Shown: positions 1 through 10,816, numbered from the stretch's first letter. The stretch is DNA of 64,000 nt from Micrococcales bacterium KH10 (GCA_900188465.1 FZPE01000001.1:434001-498000); one strand, 5' to 3'. A program made the numbers and translations. The notes: generated by a model not told the origin, from the sequence alone.

Positions 1-2
1 TC

Positions 3-467
3 GCGGAAAATCTCATACTGGACCGTACCGTCGGCGCACCATTCGTGCGCCGCGGCAGTGTGCAGCGAGGATTTCTCGCTGAGTTCGCCCGGGAGAAACG
101 CGCGGAATTCGATATTCGAACCCAATCCGTCACCGCGCCCGCTCGCAGCCTGTCAGGCGGTAACCAACAAAAGGTAGTGCTCGCCAGGGAATTGAGCAGG
201 GATCTGCGAATGTTGCTCGCCGCGCAGCCTACCCGAGGCATCGATGTCGGTTCCATCGAGTTCGTTCACAAAAGAATCGTCGAAACTCGTGATGCCGGGG
301 TACCTGTGATCGTCGTCTCGACAGAGCTAGACGAGGTTGCCGCATTAGCCGACCGCATTGCAGTGATGTACCGCGGTGCGATCGTGGGGATCGTACCCGC
401 CGACACTTCTCGTGACGAACTCGGCCTGCTGATGGCTGGCGAGGCAACCGGACGGGGTGCAGCATGA
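3..467 (+). CDS. Nucleoside ABC transporter ATP-binding protein, C-terminal part (5' truncated by window)
   Basis: This is the end of the second nucleotide-binding domain of a BMP/Nup-type nucleoside importer ATPase. The reading frame is open from base 3, so the true start lies outside the window. Visible are the ABC signature LSGGNQQK, a Walker B-like segment ending AAQPTRGIDVGS, and the switch region STELDEV. Double-NBD ATPases of this family (about 500 residues) act at the inner face of the membrane with two permeases and a BMP lipoprotein. Only about 154 residues are present. The stop overlaps the next permease start by 4 bases (ATGA), so they are translationally coupled. The family is clear; nucleoside specificity is inferred from the deaminase and phosphorylase genes downstream. 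Confidence 0.92.
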   Translation, partial: AENLILDRTVGAPFVRRGSVQRGFLAEFAREKRAEFDIRTQSVTAPARSLSGGNQQKVVLARELSRDLRMLLAAQPTRGIDVGSIEFVHKRIVETRDAGVPVIVVSTELDEVAALADRIAVMYRGAIVGIVPADTSRDELGLLMAGEATGRGAA

Positions 468-1714
468 GCGAAGACAAAGACGAAGCCGCCACGCCTACGG
501 CGACCGCCGAATCACGCTTCAAAGGCGTCTGGTACGAGATCGTCCGCGGCTCAACCCTAGTTTCGATACTGGCGGTCATCGCGGCCCTGCTCATCGGGGC
601 GATTCTGATCGCTGCGATCAACCCCGACGTGCATCGGACCGCTGGTTACTTCTTCGCCCGCCCGCAAGATTTCTTCGCTGCGGTATGGGATGCAGTGGCC
701 AATGGCTACCTCGCCCTTTTCAAGTCCGCGTTCTTCAACGCGGATCGAGACACCTTTGCCGCAGCCATTCGTCCATTGACGGACACCTTGACCTACGCGA
801 CTCCCCTGATCGCCGCGGGCCTCGGTGTTGGGCTCACCTTCCGCGTCGGCTTATTCAACATCGGTGGTCGCGGCCAAATGATCGTCGGAGCCGCATGTGC
901 CGCCTGGATCGGATTCAGCCTCGACCTGCCCGCCGGCATCCACCTCATCTTGGCCGTCTGTGCAGGAGTCATCGGCGGTGGGCTGTGGGGTGGCGTGGCA
1001 GGTTTCTTGAAGGCTCGCACCGGTGCGCACGAGGTGATCTTGACGATCATGCTCAACTACGTCGCCTTCTACCTGGTCTCGTGGATGCTGCGAACCCAAG
1101 GCCTCCTTCAGGCGCCCGGCAGCGTGAACCCGAAGTCGCCGCCCATGAAGGAAACCGCGGTGCTTCCCTCGTTGTTCGGTTCGCAATTCACCTTGCACTG
1201 GGGATTCGTACTGGTCATAGCGGCGACGGTCTTCGTGTGGTGGCTCATCAACCGGTCGGCTCTTGGTTTTGAGTTCCGCGCGGTCGGATTCAACCCCAAC
1301 GCCGCGCAAACCGCCGGCATCAACGTCTCGCGGATGTATGTCTACGCCATGCTGATCGCCGGTGGTCTGGTTGGTCTAGCCGGTGCGAACCAGGTGCTCG
1401 GCACCCAATCGGGCGGTCTGACGTCGGGAGTGGATGCCGGAATCGGGTTCGACGCGATCACTGTGGCACTGTTGGGCCGCAGCACACCGTGGGGTATCTT
1501 CGCGGCCGGAATCCTGTTCGGAGCCTTCAAAGCCGGAGGTTTCGGCATGCAGGCTGCCGAAGGCATACCGGTCGAAATCGTCACCATCGTCCAGTCGGTG
1601 ATCGTGCTGTTCATCGCGGCGCCTCCGCTGGTTCGTGCGATGTTTTTCCTTCCCGGGCGCCAGCGCGCGAAGAAGGCAGAAAAGCTCAGTGCGACTGAAG
1701 GAGTTGCCTCGTGA
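464..1714 (+). CDS. Nucleoside ABC transporter permease 1 (BMP-type, branched-chain permease fold)
   Basis: This 416-residue polytopic membrane protein belongs to the BPD_transp_2 permeases of the BMP/NupP kind. A cytoplasmic N-terminal tail (about 25 residues) precedes a first membrane span and a long soluble loop, followed by about eight further spans. Motifs typical of the group include GLFNIGGRGQM and a GAHEVI-like coupling segment. It should form half of the membrane pore for nucleosides. It starts at an ATG overlapping the ATPase stop and its stop overlaps the next permease by 4 bases, so all three are one operon with cdd, deoA, add and deoC. Confidence 0.93.
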   Translation: MSEDKDEAATPTATAESRFKGVWYEIVRGSTLVSILAVIAALLIGAILIAAINPDVHRTAGYFFARPQDFFAAVWDAVANGYLALFKSAFFNADRDTFAAAIRPLTDTLTYATPLIAAGLGVGLTFRVGLFNIGGRGQMIVGAACAAWIGFSLDLPAGIHLILAVCAGVIGGGLWGGVAGFLKARTGAHEVILTIMLNYVAFYLVSWMLRTQGLLQAPGSVNPKSPPMKETAVLPSLFGSQFTLHWGFVLVIAATVFVWWLINRSALGFEFRAVGFNPNAAQTAGINVSRMYVYAMLIAGGLVGLAGANQVLGTQSGGLTSGVDAGIGFDAITVALLGRSTPWGIFAAGILFGAFKAGGFGMQAAEGIPVEIVTIVQSVIVLFIAAPPLVRAMFFLPGRQRAKKAEKLSATEGVAS

Positions 1715-2985
1715 CTATCGACGCCATCGCTGTCTCCGAATCGCTTGAGAAAGCAACCGTACGGTCATGGAAGACACCGATCTCCTTCGCTATCTTCACA
1801 TTCTTGGCCTTCATTGTTTTTGTGCTGTTCGCACGTGAAGATCAGACAACCTTCCAGCTCTCCCCCGATAACGCCGCCATCAAGATTCCTCTGATCTCGA
1901 TCAGTCCCGTCCTCATCGGCATCATCGTCACAGTGCTCCTCAGTGCGGCCACGGTGTACGCCGCACTGCGCGCTCAGGCCGCCCGCAAGACTCCGTTGTG
2001 GATAACCGCGGTATTCGCGTTCTTGTTCACGTTGTCGTTCCTGGCATGGGCGGGTTCAGGGAGTTCGCTGAACATCACGCAGTTGCTGGTGTCATCGGTT
2101 GCGCTGAGTACGCCCTTGATCTTCGGTTCGCTGGGCGGAATCCTCTCGGAACGGGCCGGAGTGGTCAACGTCGCCATCGAAGGACAGCTCCTTGCCGGAG
2201 CATTCCTGGCGGCGATTGTCTCGTCCGTCACGGGAAGCCCATGGGCGGGGCTTTTCGCCGCCGGAGTCGGTGGCATGCTGGTCAGTTTCATCCTCGCGAC
2301 CTTCTCGATCAAGTACTGGGTCGAGCAAGTCATCGTCGGTGTCGTGATCAACGTGCTGGTCCTGGGCCTGACGAGCTTCCTCTACACCGCGGTTCTGGTG
2401 AAGAACACCGACACGCTCAACACGGCGGCCCGCTTCGGTCGCTGGAAGGTACCCGGGTTATCGGAGATCCCAGTCATCGGTCCGGTGCTCTTCAATCAGA
2501 CGGTCATCGTCTATGTCATGTATCTGGCGGTGTTCGGCGTGTGGTTCGGCCTGTTCCATACGAAGTGGGGGCTACGGCTGCGGGCCGTGGGTGAGCACCC
2601 CCAGGCAGCGGACACGGTCGGTATCGACGTCAACCGCACCCGATTCTGGAATGTTGCACTCGCTGGTGCCGTGGCCGGTGCTGGCGGCGCCTACTTCACA
2701 CTCGATTCGGTGTCACACTTCGGCAAGGACATGACAGCCGGCCTCGGGTTCATCGCGTTGGCAGCGGTCATTTTCGGTCGGTGGAATCCGATTCGTTCCA
2801 CTCTCGCGGCTCTGCTCTTCGGTTTCGCGATGAGCCTGCAGTTCGTGCTCGGCGCGATCAGCTCTGGTGTGCCAAGCGAATTCCTGCTGATGTTGCCTTA
2901 TGTGGTCACGATCTTCGCCGTGGCCGGATTCGTCGGACATGTCCGAGGCCCTGCCGCATCTGGCAAACCTTACGTTAAGGGTTGA
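1711..2985 (+). CDS. Nucleoside ABC transporter permease 2
   Basis: This 424-residue membrane protein is the second BPD_transp_2 permease of the nucleoside importer (NupQ/YufQ kind). An N-terminal extension with two spans (about residues 25-100) precedes the conserved core. The core begins around STPLIFGSLGGILSERAG and contains NVAIEGQ, the family signature near the first core helix. It presumably pairs with permease 1 as a heterodimer. The GTG start is inside the preceding stop (GTGA) and the gene ends three bases before cdd. No substrate-binding lipoprotein is seen on this side, so it should lie upstream of the window. Confidence 0.93.
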   Translation: MTIDAIAVSESLEKATVRSWKTPISFAIFTFLAFIVFVLFAREDQTTFQLSPDNAAIKIPLISISPVLIGIIVTVLLSAATVYAALRAQAARKTPLWITAVFAFLFTLSFLAWAGSGSSLNITQLLVSSVALSTPLIFGSLGGILSERAGVVNVAIEGQLLAGAFLAAIVSSVTGSPWAGLFAAGVGGMLVSFILATFSIKYWVEQVIVGVVINVLVLGLTSFLYTAVLVKNTDTLNTAARFGRWKVPGLSEIPVIGPVLFNQTVIVYVMYLAVFGVWFGLFHTKWGLRLRAVGEHPQAADTVGIDVNRTRFWNVALAGAVAGAGGAYFTLDSVSHFGKDMTAGLGFIALAAVIFGRWNPIRSTLAALLFGFAMSLQFVLGAISSGVPSEFLLMLPYVVTIFAVAGFVGHVRGPAASGKPYVKG

Positions 2986-2988
2986 CCT

Positions 2989-3453
2989 ATGACTACCGAA
3001 CCGTCGCAGCCATCGGCCAGGCTCACCACTGACCCGTCAGGCTGGGGACCGGAACAATGGCAAACGCTTCGTTCCTACGCAACAACTGCCATGGGCCGGG
3101 CTTACGTGCCGTACTCACGGTTTGCGGTCGGCGCCGCTGCCTTGGTCGATGATGGACGAGTCGTATCCGGCTGCAATATCGAGAACGCTTCCTATGGCGT
3201 CACCCTGTGCGCCGAATGCTCCCTTGTTTCCGATTTGATCATGGGCGGGGGTGGTCGTCTGCTCGCCTTCACCTGCGTTGACGGCAACGGAGAGGTGCTC
3301 ATGCCGTGCGGGCGCTGCCGCCAGTTGCTCTGGGAGCATGGTGCCGCGTCACTGCTGGTAGAGACCGTGCGCGGCATACGAACGATGAACGAGGTCCTGC
3401 CGGATGCCTTCGGCCCCGCTGACCTGCCACCCACCAACCTCGCGGAGAAGTAA
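2989..3453 (+). CDS. cdd: Cytidine deaminase
   Basis: Hydrolytic zinc deaminase that converts cytidine and deoxycytidine to uridine and deoxyuridine in the cytoplasm. The 154-residue protein has the small tetrameric-type architecture. The substrate-recognition segment NIENASYG is followed by the zinc/catalytic CAE motif (LCAECSLVS) and the second zinc motif PCGRCRQLL. An AAGGG Shine-Dalgarno lies about eight bases before the ATG. The stop TAA overlaps the deoA start as TAATG. Its place between the nucleoside importer and deoA indicates feeding of pyrimidine nucleosides into phosphorolysis. Confidence 0.96.
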   Translation: MTTEPSQPSARLTTDPSGWGPEQWQTLRSYATTAMGRAYVPYSRFAVGAAALVDDGRVVSGCNIENASYGVTLCAECSLVSDLIMGGGGRLLAFTCVDGNGEVLMPCGRCRQLLWEHGAASLLVETVRGIRTMNEVLPDAFGPADLPPTNLAEK

Positions 3454-4784
3454 TGTCACAGTCCCACGACACCGTAGATATCATCCGTACCAAACGTGAC
3501 GGCCTCGTTCTCAACGATGATCAGATCGACTGGGTGATCGACGCCTACACCCGCGGCATCGTGGCTGAAGAACAGATGTCGGCACTGGCGATGGCGATTC
3601 TGCTGCGTGGCATGACCCGTGCTGAGATCGCCCGATGGACGGCAGCGATGATCGCCACCGGGGAGCGGCTCGACTTCTCCGGCCTTGGACGCCCGACTAC
3701 CGATAAGCACTCCACTGGAGGTGTCGGGGACAAGATCACGTTGCCGCTCGCCCCACTCGTCGCCTCTTTCGGTGTTGCGGTCCCTCAACTCTCCGGCCGC
3801 GGTTTGGGGCACACCGGCGGCACACTCGACAAGCTTGAGTCGATTCCCGGGTGGCGTGCTGCCTTGAGCAATGACGAGATGCTGGCTCAGTTGACCTCAG
3901 TCGGAGCGGTCATTTGCCAGGCAGGGTCTGGACTCGCGCCTGCGGACCGCAAGCTGTATGCACTACGTGATGTAACCGCCACAGTCGAATCAATCCCGCT
4001 GATCGCCAGTTCGATTATGAGCAAGAAGATCGCGGAGGGCACGGGAGCGCTCGTCCTTGATGTGAAGGTCGGTTCTGGCGCTTTCATGAAAACCCTGGAT
4101 GATGCCCGTGAGCTGGCGCGCACCATGGTGGATCTCGGCGCCGACGCCGGGGTGCGGACCGTTGCCCTGCTCACCGACATGTCCACGCCGCTGGGACTGA
4201 CCGTGGGTAATGCCCTCGAGGTACGCGAGTCAGTCGAAGTTCTAGAAGGTGGCGGCCCGCGGGATGTGGTGGACCTGACTGTGGCGCTCGCCAAGGAAAT
4301 GCTCGCGGGGGCCGGACGTGAGGTCGATACTGAAGAACTGCATGCTGCGCTGGCCGATGGCCGCGCTATGGACGTGTGGCAGAAAATGATTCAGGCTCAA
4401 GGCGGCGATTCGACTGCGCCCCTGCCTACCGCGCGGGAGCATGAGGTTATCAGGGCCGAACACTCAGGGGTGGTCACCGGCCTCGATGCTCTTGGTGTCG
4501 GTGTGGCTGCGTGGCGTCTCGGCGCTGGACGAGCGCGCAAGGAAGATGACGTGCAAGCAGCTGCCGGAATCGAGATCCACGCACCACTGGGAACGTCTGT
4601 CAACGCCGGTGATCCGATCCTCACTCTCCACACCGACACTCCAGAGCGCTTCGATCGAGCACGGCAGGCAGCACACGCGGCGATCGAGTTGACCGCTGCC
4701 GCTGCCGAATCTGTTCCAACCACCTCCACCACGCCGAACGCAGCGGTTTCCCGCGACATCATTCTGGATACGGTGCGGCCTTGA
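3453..4784 (+). CDS. deoA: Thymidine phosphorylase
   Basis: Cleaves thymidine or deoxyuridine with phosphate to the base and 2-deoxyribose-1-phosphate. The 443-residue length fits the family of about 430-450. The N-terminal helical domain is followed by the phosphate/glycine-rich segment STGGVGDK and the family signature beginning SGRGLGHTGGTLDKLESIPG, with active-site residues near KKIAEGTGALVLDVKVG. The C-terminal domain carries the pyrimidine phosphorylase HAPLG segment. A 1-base TAATG junction couples it to cdd. The product would go to the mutase and deoC encoded nearby. Pyrimidine-nucleoside phosphorylase (pdp) with broader specificity is an alternative name. Confidence 0.95.
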   Translation: MSQSHDTVDIIRTKRDGLVLNDDQIDWVIDAYTRGIVAEEQMSALAMAILLRGMTRAEIARWTAAMIATGERLDFSGLGRPTTDKHSTGGVGDKITLPLAPLVASFGVAVPQLSGRGLGHTGGTLDKLESIPGWRAALSNDEMLAQLTSVGAVICQAGSGLAPADRKLYALRDVTATVESIPLIASSIMSKKIAEGTGALVLDVKVGSGAFMKTLDDARELARTMVDLGADAGVRTVALLTDMSTPLGLTVGNALEVRESVEVLEGGGPRDVVDLTVALAKEMLAGAGREVDTEELHAALADGRAMDVWQKMIQAQGGDSTAPLPTAREHEVIRAEHSGVVTGLDALGVGVAAWRLGAGRARKEDDVQAAAGIEIHAPLGTSVNAGDPILTLHTDTPERFDRARQAAHAAIELTAAAAESVPTTSTTPNAAVSRDIILDTVRP

Positions 4785-4819
4785 GCCGGGCTGCCGGTGA
4801 CCACCCTGAAGGGATGACT

Positions 4820-5902
4820 GTGCTAGACATCGCGGCCTTGCCCAAGGTCCTGCTCCATGATCATTTGGACGGCGGCCTGCGGCCGGAAACGATCATCTCT
4901 TTGGCACAGCAGTGCGGGCATTCGCTTCCGACAACCGATCCGCATGCTCTTGGACTATGGTTCCAGGAGGCCGCCGATTCGGGTTCGCTGGTGCGTTATC
5001 TTGAGACCTTCACGCACACTGTCGCGGTGATGCAGACCAGAGACGCTCTGATGCGCGTAGCCCGCGAGGCGGTCGAAGATCTGGCAGCCGATGGCGTGAT
5101 CTATGCGGAATTGCGGTGGGCACCGGAACAGCACCTGTTGAGCGGCCTTGCCTTGGACGAGGCTGTCATCGCGGTCCGCGACGGTATTGCGCAAGGCGTG
5201 GCTGCGGCCGCGGGACAGAACCGGATGATCGCCGTCAACCAGTTGATCACAGCGATGCGCCACGCGGACCGTTGGCGGGAGATAGCTGAACTCGCCGTAG
5301 CTCACGGTGATGACGGCGTGGTCGGTTTCGACATCGCGGGGGCCGAGGCTGGGTTTCCGGCTGACCGTTTTCCCGATGTGTGGCAGTATCTTGCGGACGA
5401 GTCGTTCCCGGTGACCATTCATGCCGGTGAGGCAGACGGTGTCGCCTCGATAGCAACGGCGGTGCGACGCGGCCATGCACTACGAATCGGCCATGGGGTG
5501 CGTATCCTCGACGATATCGCGTTCCGTGATGATGGTGCCTCGTTTGGCCGAATAGCCGCTTGGGTGCGCGACCGGCAGTTAGTGCTGGAGTTGTGTCCCT
5601 CGTCCAATCTGCAAACGGGCGCAGCATCTTCCATCGCCGAGCACGGGATATCGAAATTGCGAGATCTAGGTTTTGCGGTGACGATTAACACCGACAACCG
5701 GCTCATGTCAGCAACGTCCGTCTCACGAGAGATGGAACTGCTCGTCAATGAAGCAGGATGGGGCGAGCGTGACCTGCTCAACGCCACACTGACCGCGGCA
5801 CGCAGTGCCTTCATTTCCTTCGACGAACGCTCAGAACTCGTCGAAAAGATTCTTAGTTTTTCCGATCACAGACCTGCTGATACCCGGAGGTACCTACCGT
5901 GA
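4820..5902 (+). CDS. add: Adenosine deaminase
   Basis: Zinc-dependent TIM-barrel deaminase converting adenosine and deoxyadenosine to inosine and deoxyinosine. Zinc ligands lie in [10 protein letters not shown] near the N-terminus; the catalytic HAGE is in [10 protein letters not shown], then GHGVRI, and a metal-binding aspartate in [10 protein letters not shown]. About 360 residues is typical. Start choice: GAAGGG lies six bases before the GTG at 4820. An ATG at 4814 directly abuts that Shine-Dalgarno and a TTG at 4781 overlaps the deoA stop, so both are less likely but possible. The stop overlaps the deoC start (GTGA). Inosine from this enzyme is a substrate for the purine nucleoside phosphorylase at 8408-9232. 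Confidence 0.94.
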   Translation: MLDIAALPKVLLHDHLDGGLRPETIISLAQQCGHSLPTTDPHALGLWFQEAADSGSLVRYLETFTHTVAVMQTRDALMRVAREAVEDLAADGVIYAELRWAPEQHLLSGLALDEAVIAVRDGIAQGVAAAAGQNRMIAVNQLITAMRHADRWREIAELAVAHGDDGVVGFDIAGAEAGFPADRFPDVWQYLADESFPVTIHAGEADGVASIATAVRRGHALRIGHGVRILDDIAFRDDGASFGRIAAWVRDRQLVLELCPSSNLQTGAASSIAEHGISKLRDLGFAVTINTDNRLMSATSVSREMELLVNEAGWGERDLLNATLTAARSAFISFDERSELVEKILSFSDHRPADTRRYLP

Positions 5903-6600
5903 CCATGACACCGAGCCAGTTGGCGCGCTATGTCGACCACACGCTGCTCAAACCTGAATCGACACCCTCCGACATTGCGGCACTCATTGACGAGGCCGCC
6001 GAACTGGGAACGTATTCTGTCTGCATCTCCCCCTCACAGCTTCCGTTGTCTGCCGCGGTACCAGCACCGCTGAAGGTGGCTACAGTGTGCGGCTTCCCCT
6101 CCGGTGCCGTGCGGGCGGAGATCAAACGTGCCGAAGCTGCGCTTGCGGTGCAAAGCGGGGCAGATGAAGTCGATATGGTGATCAACATTGGCGCCGCGAA
6201 AGCCGGAGCATGGGATCTTGTCAGGGGCGAGATTGCACGAGTGCGCCAGGACATTGACGCTGTTGGTCCACAAGACAGCACCGGGACGGTTTTGAAGGTC
6301 ATCATCGAATCCGCTGCACTGAGCGATGACGAGATCATACGTGCTTGCCAGGCCGCCCGCGAGGCGGACGCCGACTTTGTGAAGACCTCTACCGGATTCC
6401 ATCCATCCGGCGGCGCGAGTCTGCGCGCTGTCGAACTCATGGTGCAAACGGTTGGTGACGAACTGGGCGTCAAAGCCTCGGGAGGTATCCGCACCTGGGA
6501 CGATGCCGTCGCGATGCTCAACGCGGGGGCGACCAGGTTGGGGCTTTCCGCTACCAGAGCCATCTTGGCAGAGGCCGCTGCGACCCATGATGGGTATTAA
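5899..6600 (+). CDS. deoC: Deoxyribose-phosphate aldolase
   Basis: Class I aldolase splitting 2-deoxyribose-5-phosphate into glyceraldehyde-3-phosphate and acetaldehyde. In this 233-residue protein the N-terminal [10 protein letters not shown], the internal VCGFPSG, the EVDMVINIG strand, the Schiff-base lysine in FVKTSTGF and the KASGGIRT segment are all present, so the active site looks intact. The GTG start sits in a GTGA overlap with add (an in-frame ATG two codons later is possible). It is the last gene of the plus-strand operon and completes deoxyribose catabolism. Confidence 0.96.
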   Translation: MTMTPSQLARYVDHTLLKPESTPSDIAALIDEAAELGTYSVCISPSQLPLSAAVPAPLKVATVCGFPSGAVRAEIKRAEAALAVQSGADEVDMVINIGAAKAGAWDLVRGEIARVRQDIDAVGPQDSTGTVLKVIIESAALSDDEIIRACQAAREADADFVKTSTGFHPSGGASLRAVELMVQTVGDELGVKASGGIRTWDDAVAMLNAGATRLGLSATRAILAEAAATHDGY

Positions 6601-6604
6601 CGAG

Positions 6605-6632
6605 CAGGGCACTCATGAGCTCTGGTGCCCGC
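6605..6632. terminator. Hairpin between convergent deoC and phosphosugar mutase
   Basis: GGGCAC (6607-6612) pairs with GTGCCC (6625-6630), extended by two more pairs across a one-base bulge. It lies in the 46-base gap between two convergent stops. There is no clear T-tract, so termination is inferred from position. Confidence 0.4.
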
Positions 6633-6646
6633 GGTTGTGGCTGCTG

Positions 6647-8407
6647 CTAACTTTCCGGCAGCACGGTCCGGCCCAGTGCGAGCAACCTGTCAGCCGCGCG
6701 GCGTCTGGCCGCGGTGATCTGTGAGCGCGTCGCGGCCGGCTCGAGTGGTTCGATGACCTCTAGATAGGCCTTGACCTTTGGTTCAGTGCCGCTCGGTCGA
6801 ACGATCACCCTGGTCCCATCGGCAGCGAGCAGGCGCACTCCGGGGGTCGGTGGCAGTCCGTCAACCCCATCGGCCAAGTCATCCACGCTGACAACAGGTG
6901 AATCGCCTAACTGGGACGGAGGGCTTGCCAGCAGGGCGTCAGTCGTGGCGATAAGTAGCGTCCGGTCCGCAAAACGCCGGTTGACCTGACTGGTGAGGTA
7001 GAGCCCGTGCCTGCGTGCGAGCATATCGAGTTCATCCATCACGCCGCGGTCATCGAGTCTTAGTCGAGCCGCGATATGAGCCACAGCGACAGCCGCGCTG
7101 ATCCCGTCTTTGTCTCTGACATGCGGCGGGTCAATGCAGTATCCGATGGCTTCCTCGTAGCCGAAGACGAGGTCAGGGACGCGGGAGATCCATTTGAATC
7201 CAGTCAAGGTCGAACGGTACGCAAGACCATGATGTGTCGCGATTTGGCCGAGCAGCCGCGAGGAGACTATTGAGTTCGCCAGGAATCGGCTTCCTTCTCG
7301 GTCGCTCAGTGCACGGGCACGGCTTGCGGCCTCCTCTCCGAGTACCGCCCCCAGTTCGTCACCGTGCAGCGCTCTCCAAGAGTCGTCCGAATGTGGGTCC
7401 TTGACGCCCACCGCGCAGCGATCAGCGTCTGGGTCGACGGCGATCACGATGTCGGCATCGATCTGCGCTGCGAGAGCGAAAGCGAGGTCAAGAGCGCCGG
7501 GCTCTTCCGGGTTGGGAAACGGAACGGTTGGAAAGTCGGGGTCGGGTTTTGCCTGTTCCGGTACCAGAGTCACATCTTCGAAACCAGCGATATGCAATGC
7601 CTCGACGAGCAGTTCTCCTCCAACACCGTGCATCGGCGTCGCGACGATCCGTAACGGGCCGGGGGCAACACCTTGCGGGATTGTGCTGCGATACTGCGCG
7701 ACGATCTCGTCGCCCATGATGTCCCACCCGGTCGCGGCGCGCGGGATATGACGGGCTGGTGGCGCGTGCGCGATCTTGGCTGCAATCGCGCTGTCGTATG
7801 GCGGCACGATCTGAGCTCCCTGTCCAGCGTCGGTGACGACACGGCCGCCTAAGTAGACCTTGTAACCGTTATCGGCGGCTGGATTGTGACTGGCGGTGAC
7901 CATGACGCCTGCATCGGCATCAAGCGCACGCACGGCGAAGGCGAGTGTGGGTGTCGGTCGCGGCCCGTCGTACAGCTTGACGCGCAGCCCCGCTGCGGTC
8001 ATGACTGCGGCAGTGTCGTGGGCGAAATCGCGTGACCGATAGCGGGCGTCATAGCCAATGACTACCAATGGCGGCTCGTTCGCCGTCGTGGCGGTGTCGG
8101 TTCCTCCCGCAAGAGCATCGTTGAGGTAGGCCGCTAAACCGGCCGCAGCCCGAATGACCACGGCCCGGTTCATCCGATTTGGACCCGCCGCCATCGCCCC
8201 GCGCAGCCCTGCGGTACCGAATTCCAATGGTCCAGCGAACCGGTCGGCAAGTTCCGTCGTCGCCCCGGCGGCTGCTTCATCCCCACCGCGAGCCAAGTCA
8301 AGCAACTCTACGAGTTCTTGCTGGTCGTTGGCATCGACATCGTTGTCGATCCATTGTTCTACTGCAGCGAATAATGCGCGGCTGTCTTCGGGCCATATCT
8401 GTGTCAT
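6647..8407 (-). CDS. Phospho-sugar mutase (phosphoglucomutase/phosphomannomutase family; probable phosphopentomutase role)
   Basis: A four-domain alpha-D-phosphohexomutase of 586 residues, the length of PGM2/YhxB-type enzymes. The catalytic phosphoserine loop is TASHNPAADNGYKVY, the magnesium loop DPDADRCAV, the sugar-binding loop GYEEAIGYCID and the phosphate-binding loop RPSGTEPKVKAY; all are intact. It is adjacent to the purine nucleoside phosphorylase gene (stop and start touch) and convergent with deoC. This context suggests interconversion of (deoxy)ribose-1- and 5-phosphate, an activity known in PGM2-like enzymes. No classical deoB phosphopentomutase is in the window. Action on glucose or mannose phosphates remains possible. 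Confidence 0.9.
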   Translation of the reverse strand: MTQIWPEDSRALFAAVEQWIDNDVDANDQQELVELLDLARGGDEAAAGATTELADRFAGPLEFGTAGLRGAMAAGPNRMNRAVVIRAAAGLAAYLNDALAGGTDTATTANEPPLVVIGYDARYRSRDFAHDTAAVMTAAGLRVKLYDGPRPTPTLAFAVRALDADAGVMVTASHNPAADNGYKVYLGGRVVTDAGQGAQIVPPYDSAIAAKIAHAPPARHIPRAATGWDIMGDEIVAQYRSTIPQGVAPGPLRIVATPMHGVGGELLVEALHIAGFEDVTLVPEQAKPDPDFPTVPFPNPEEPGALDLAFALAAQIDADIVIAVDPDADRCAVGVKDPHSDDSWRALHGDELGAVLGEEAASRARALSDREGSRFLANSIVSSRLLGQIATHHGLAYRSTLTGFKWISRVPDLVFGYEEAIGYCIDPPHVRDKDGISAAVAVAHIAARLRLDDRGVMDELDMLARRHGLYLTSQVNRRFADRTLLIATTDALLASPPSQLGDSPVVSVDDLADGVDGLPPTPGVRLLAADGTRVIVRPSGTEPKVKAYLEVIEPLEPAATRSQITAARRRAADRLLALGRTVLPES

Positions 8408-9232
8408 TTACTGACTCACAATTCGGTGAATGATCTTAGCGAGCAAGTCGCTGATGCGCGGTCCTGCTTGGCGTCCTGCCTCCATGACTTCTTCATGCGA
8501 AAGCGGCTCGGGACTGATACCGGCCGCGAGATTGGTCACGAGCGAGATACCGAGTACTTCTAAACCGACTTGACGTGCGGCGATGGCCTCAAGTGCGGTC
8601 GACATTCCGACGAGGTCCGCCCCCATGATCCCTGCCATGCGAACCTCAGCAGGCGTCTCGTACTGCGGTCCATGGAATTGTGCATAGACTCCTTCGGCAA
8701 GGCCTGGATCGATTTCGTGGGCGATGGCACGTAACCGTGGTGAGTAAAGATCAGTGAGATCTTGAAAGTTCGCGCCGCGCAGCGGTGTGGCACCGGTGAG
8801 GTTGAGATGGTCGCGGATCAACACCGTGGTGCCAGGCGACCACTGGGTCTGCAATCCACCACAGCCGTTGGTGAGCACTAGGGTGCTGGCACCCGCCGCC
8901 GCCGCCGTGCGCACCCCGTGCGCAACGGCATCTGTTCCTCGCCCTTCATAGAGGTGGGTGCGCGCACCCAGGATCAAGGCGTGCCCACCGGAACTCGGCA
9001 GTGCAATCGAGCGCAGTTGCCCGCTGTGTCCGGGCACTCCGGAATGCGCGAAACCTGGAATATCTGCCGCGTCCACAGTAGCCACGGTCTCGCCCAATAG
9101 TTCGGCGGCACCCGACCATCCTGATCCAAGCACTACCGCTACTTGATGGCGGCCCACGCCGGTCAAGTCGGCTAGGCGCTCGCTAGCAAGGCGAGCCAGT
9201 TCAAAAGGGTCACTTGGCAATACATCACTCAT
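8408..9232 (-). CDS. Purine nucleoside phosphorylase (trimeric type)
   Basis: Cytoplasmic phosphorolysis of inosine and guanosine and their deoxy forms to the base plus (deoxy)ribose-1-phosphate. At 274 residues it fits the low-molecular-mass trimeric class. The N-terminal phosphate loop VLGSGWSGAAE, the HLYEGRGTDAV loop, the TNGCGGLQ segment, the FHGPQYETPAE motif and the purine-binding TNLAAG near the C-terminus are all present. It starts at an ATG. The downstream mutase starts at the adjacent base, so the two form one transcript running toward deoC. Confidence 0.94.
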   Translation of the reverse strand: MSDVLPSDPFELARLASERLADLTGVGRHQVAVVLGSGWSGAAELLGETVATVDAADIPGFAHSGVPGHSGQLRSIALPSSGGHALILGARTHLYEGRGTDAVAHGVRTAAAAGASTLVLTNGCGGLQTQWSPGTTVLIRDHLNLTGATPLRGANFQDLTDLYSPRLRAIAHEIDPGLAEGVYAQFHGPQYETPAEVRMAGIMGADLVGMSTALEAIAARQVGLEVLGISLVTNLAAGISPEPLSHEEVMEAGRQAGPRISDLLAKIIHRIVSQ

Positions 9233-9265
9233 GTCCTGAGCCTACTAGCGTGGCGTCAGCGACGC

Positions 9266-9481
9266 TTGAAATTCACTAAAAGCGCCCAAATGATGCGGTG
9301 TACCCGACCCCAGCGAATTGCTTACAAGGTCAACGGCAAGGGCAAGTGGAAGAAGTTCAACAAGGCCAAGGGCATTCGCATCACCGCGAACCTCAAGCGC
9401 ATCAAGTTCCGCGCCATCGACAAAGCCGGCAACAAGTCCAAAGCCAAGACCATCAAAGTCAAAGCCAACTGGCGCCGCTAG
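9266..9481 (+). pseudogene. Lysine-rich C-terminal stub of a secreted/surface repeat protein
   Basis: A 71-codon open frame whose last 50 residues resemble the Ig-like terminal modules of Gram-positive surface proteins: alternating strands with KVNGKGKWKKF and FRAIDKAGNKSKAK. Nothing resembling a signal peptide, promoter or ribosome site precedes it, and the first 15 residues look unrelated to the rest. I read it as the surviving 3' end of a larger gene. It sits beside a wrecked P-type ATPase gene, in line with local decay. It could be a short real gene, but that seems unlikely. Confidence 0.45.
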
Positions 9482-9543
9482 CATCCGAGCAGAGTTCTTC
9501 TCGAGGTGACGTGCGAGGATCCCACGTCTTTGCGAACACTTGA

Positions 9544-10812
<1,269 letters not shown>

Positions 10813-10816
<4 letters not shown>

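Noticed and set aside
457-1272. Long open frame (271 codons) overlapping the first nucleoside permease in another frame
   Set aside because: Arg/Pro/His-rich composition typical of a GC-rich shadow frame; the permease in the other frame has clear family motifs.
9266-9481. Functional small secreted protein
   Set aside because: No signal peptide, ribosome site or promoter; the similarity is only to the terminal module of larger surface proteins.
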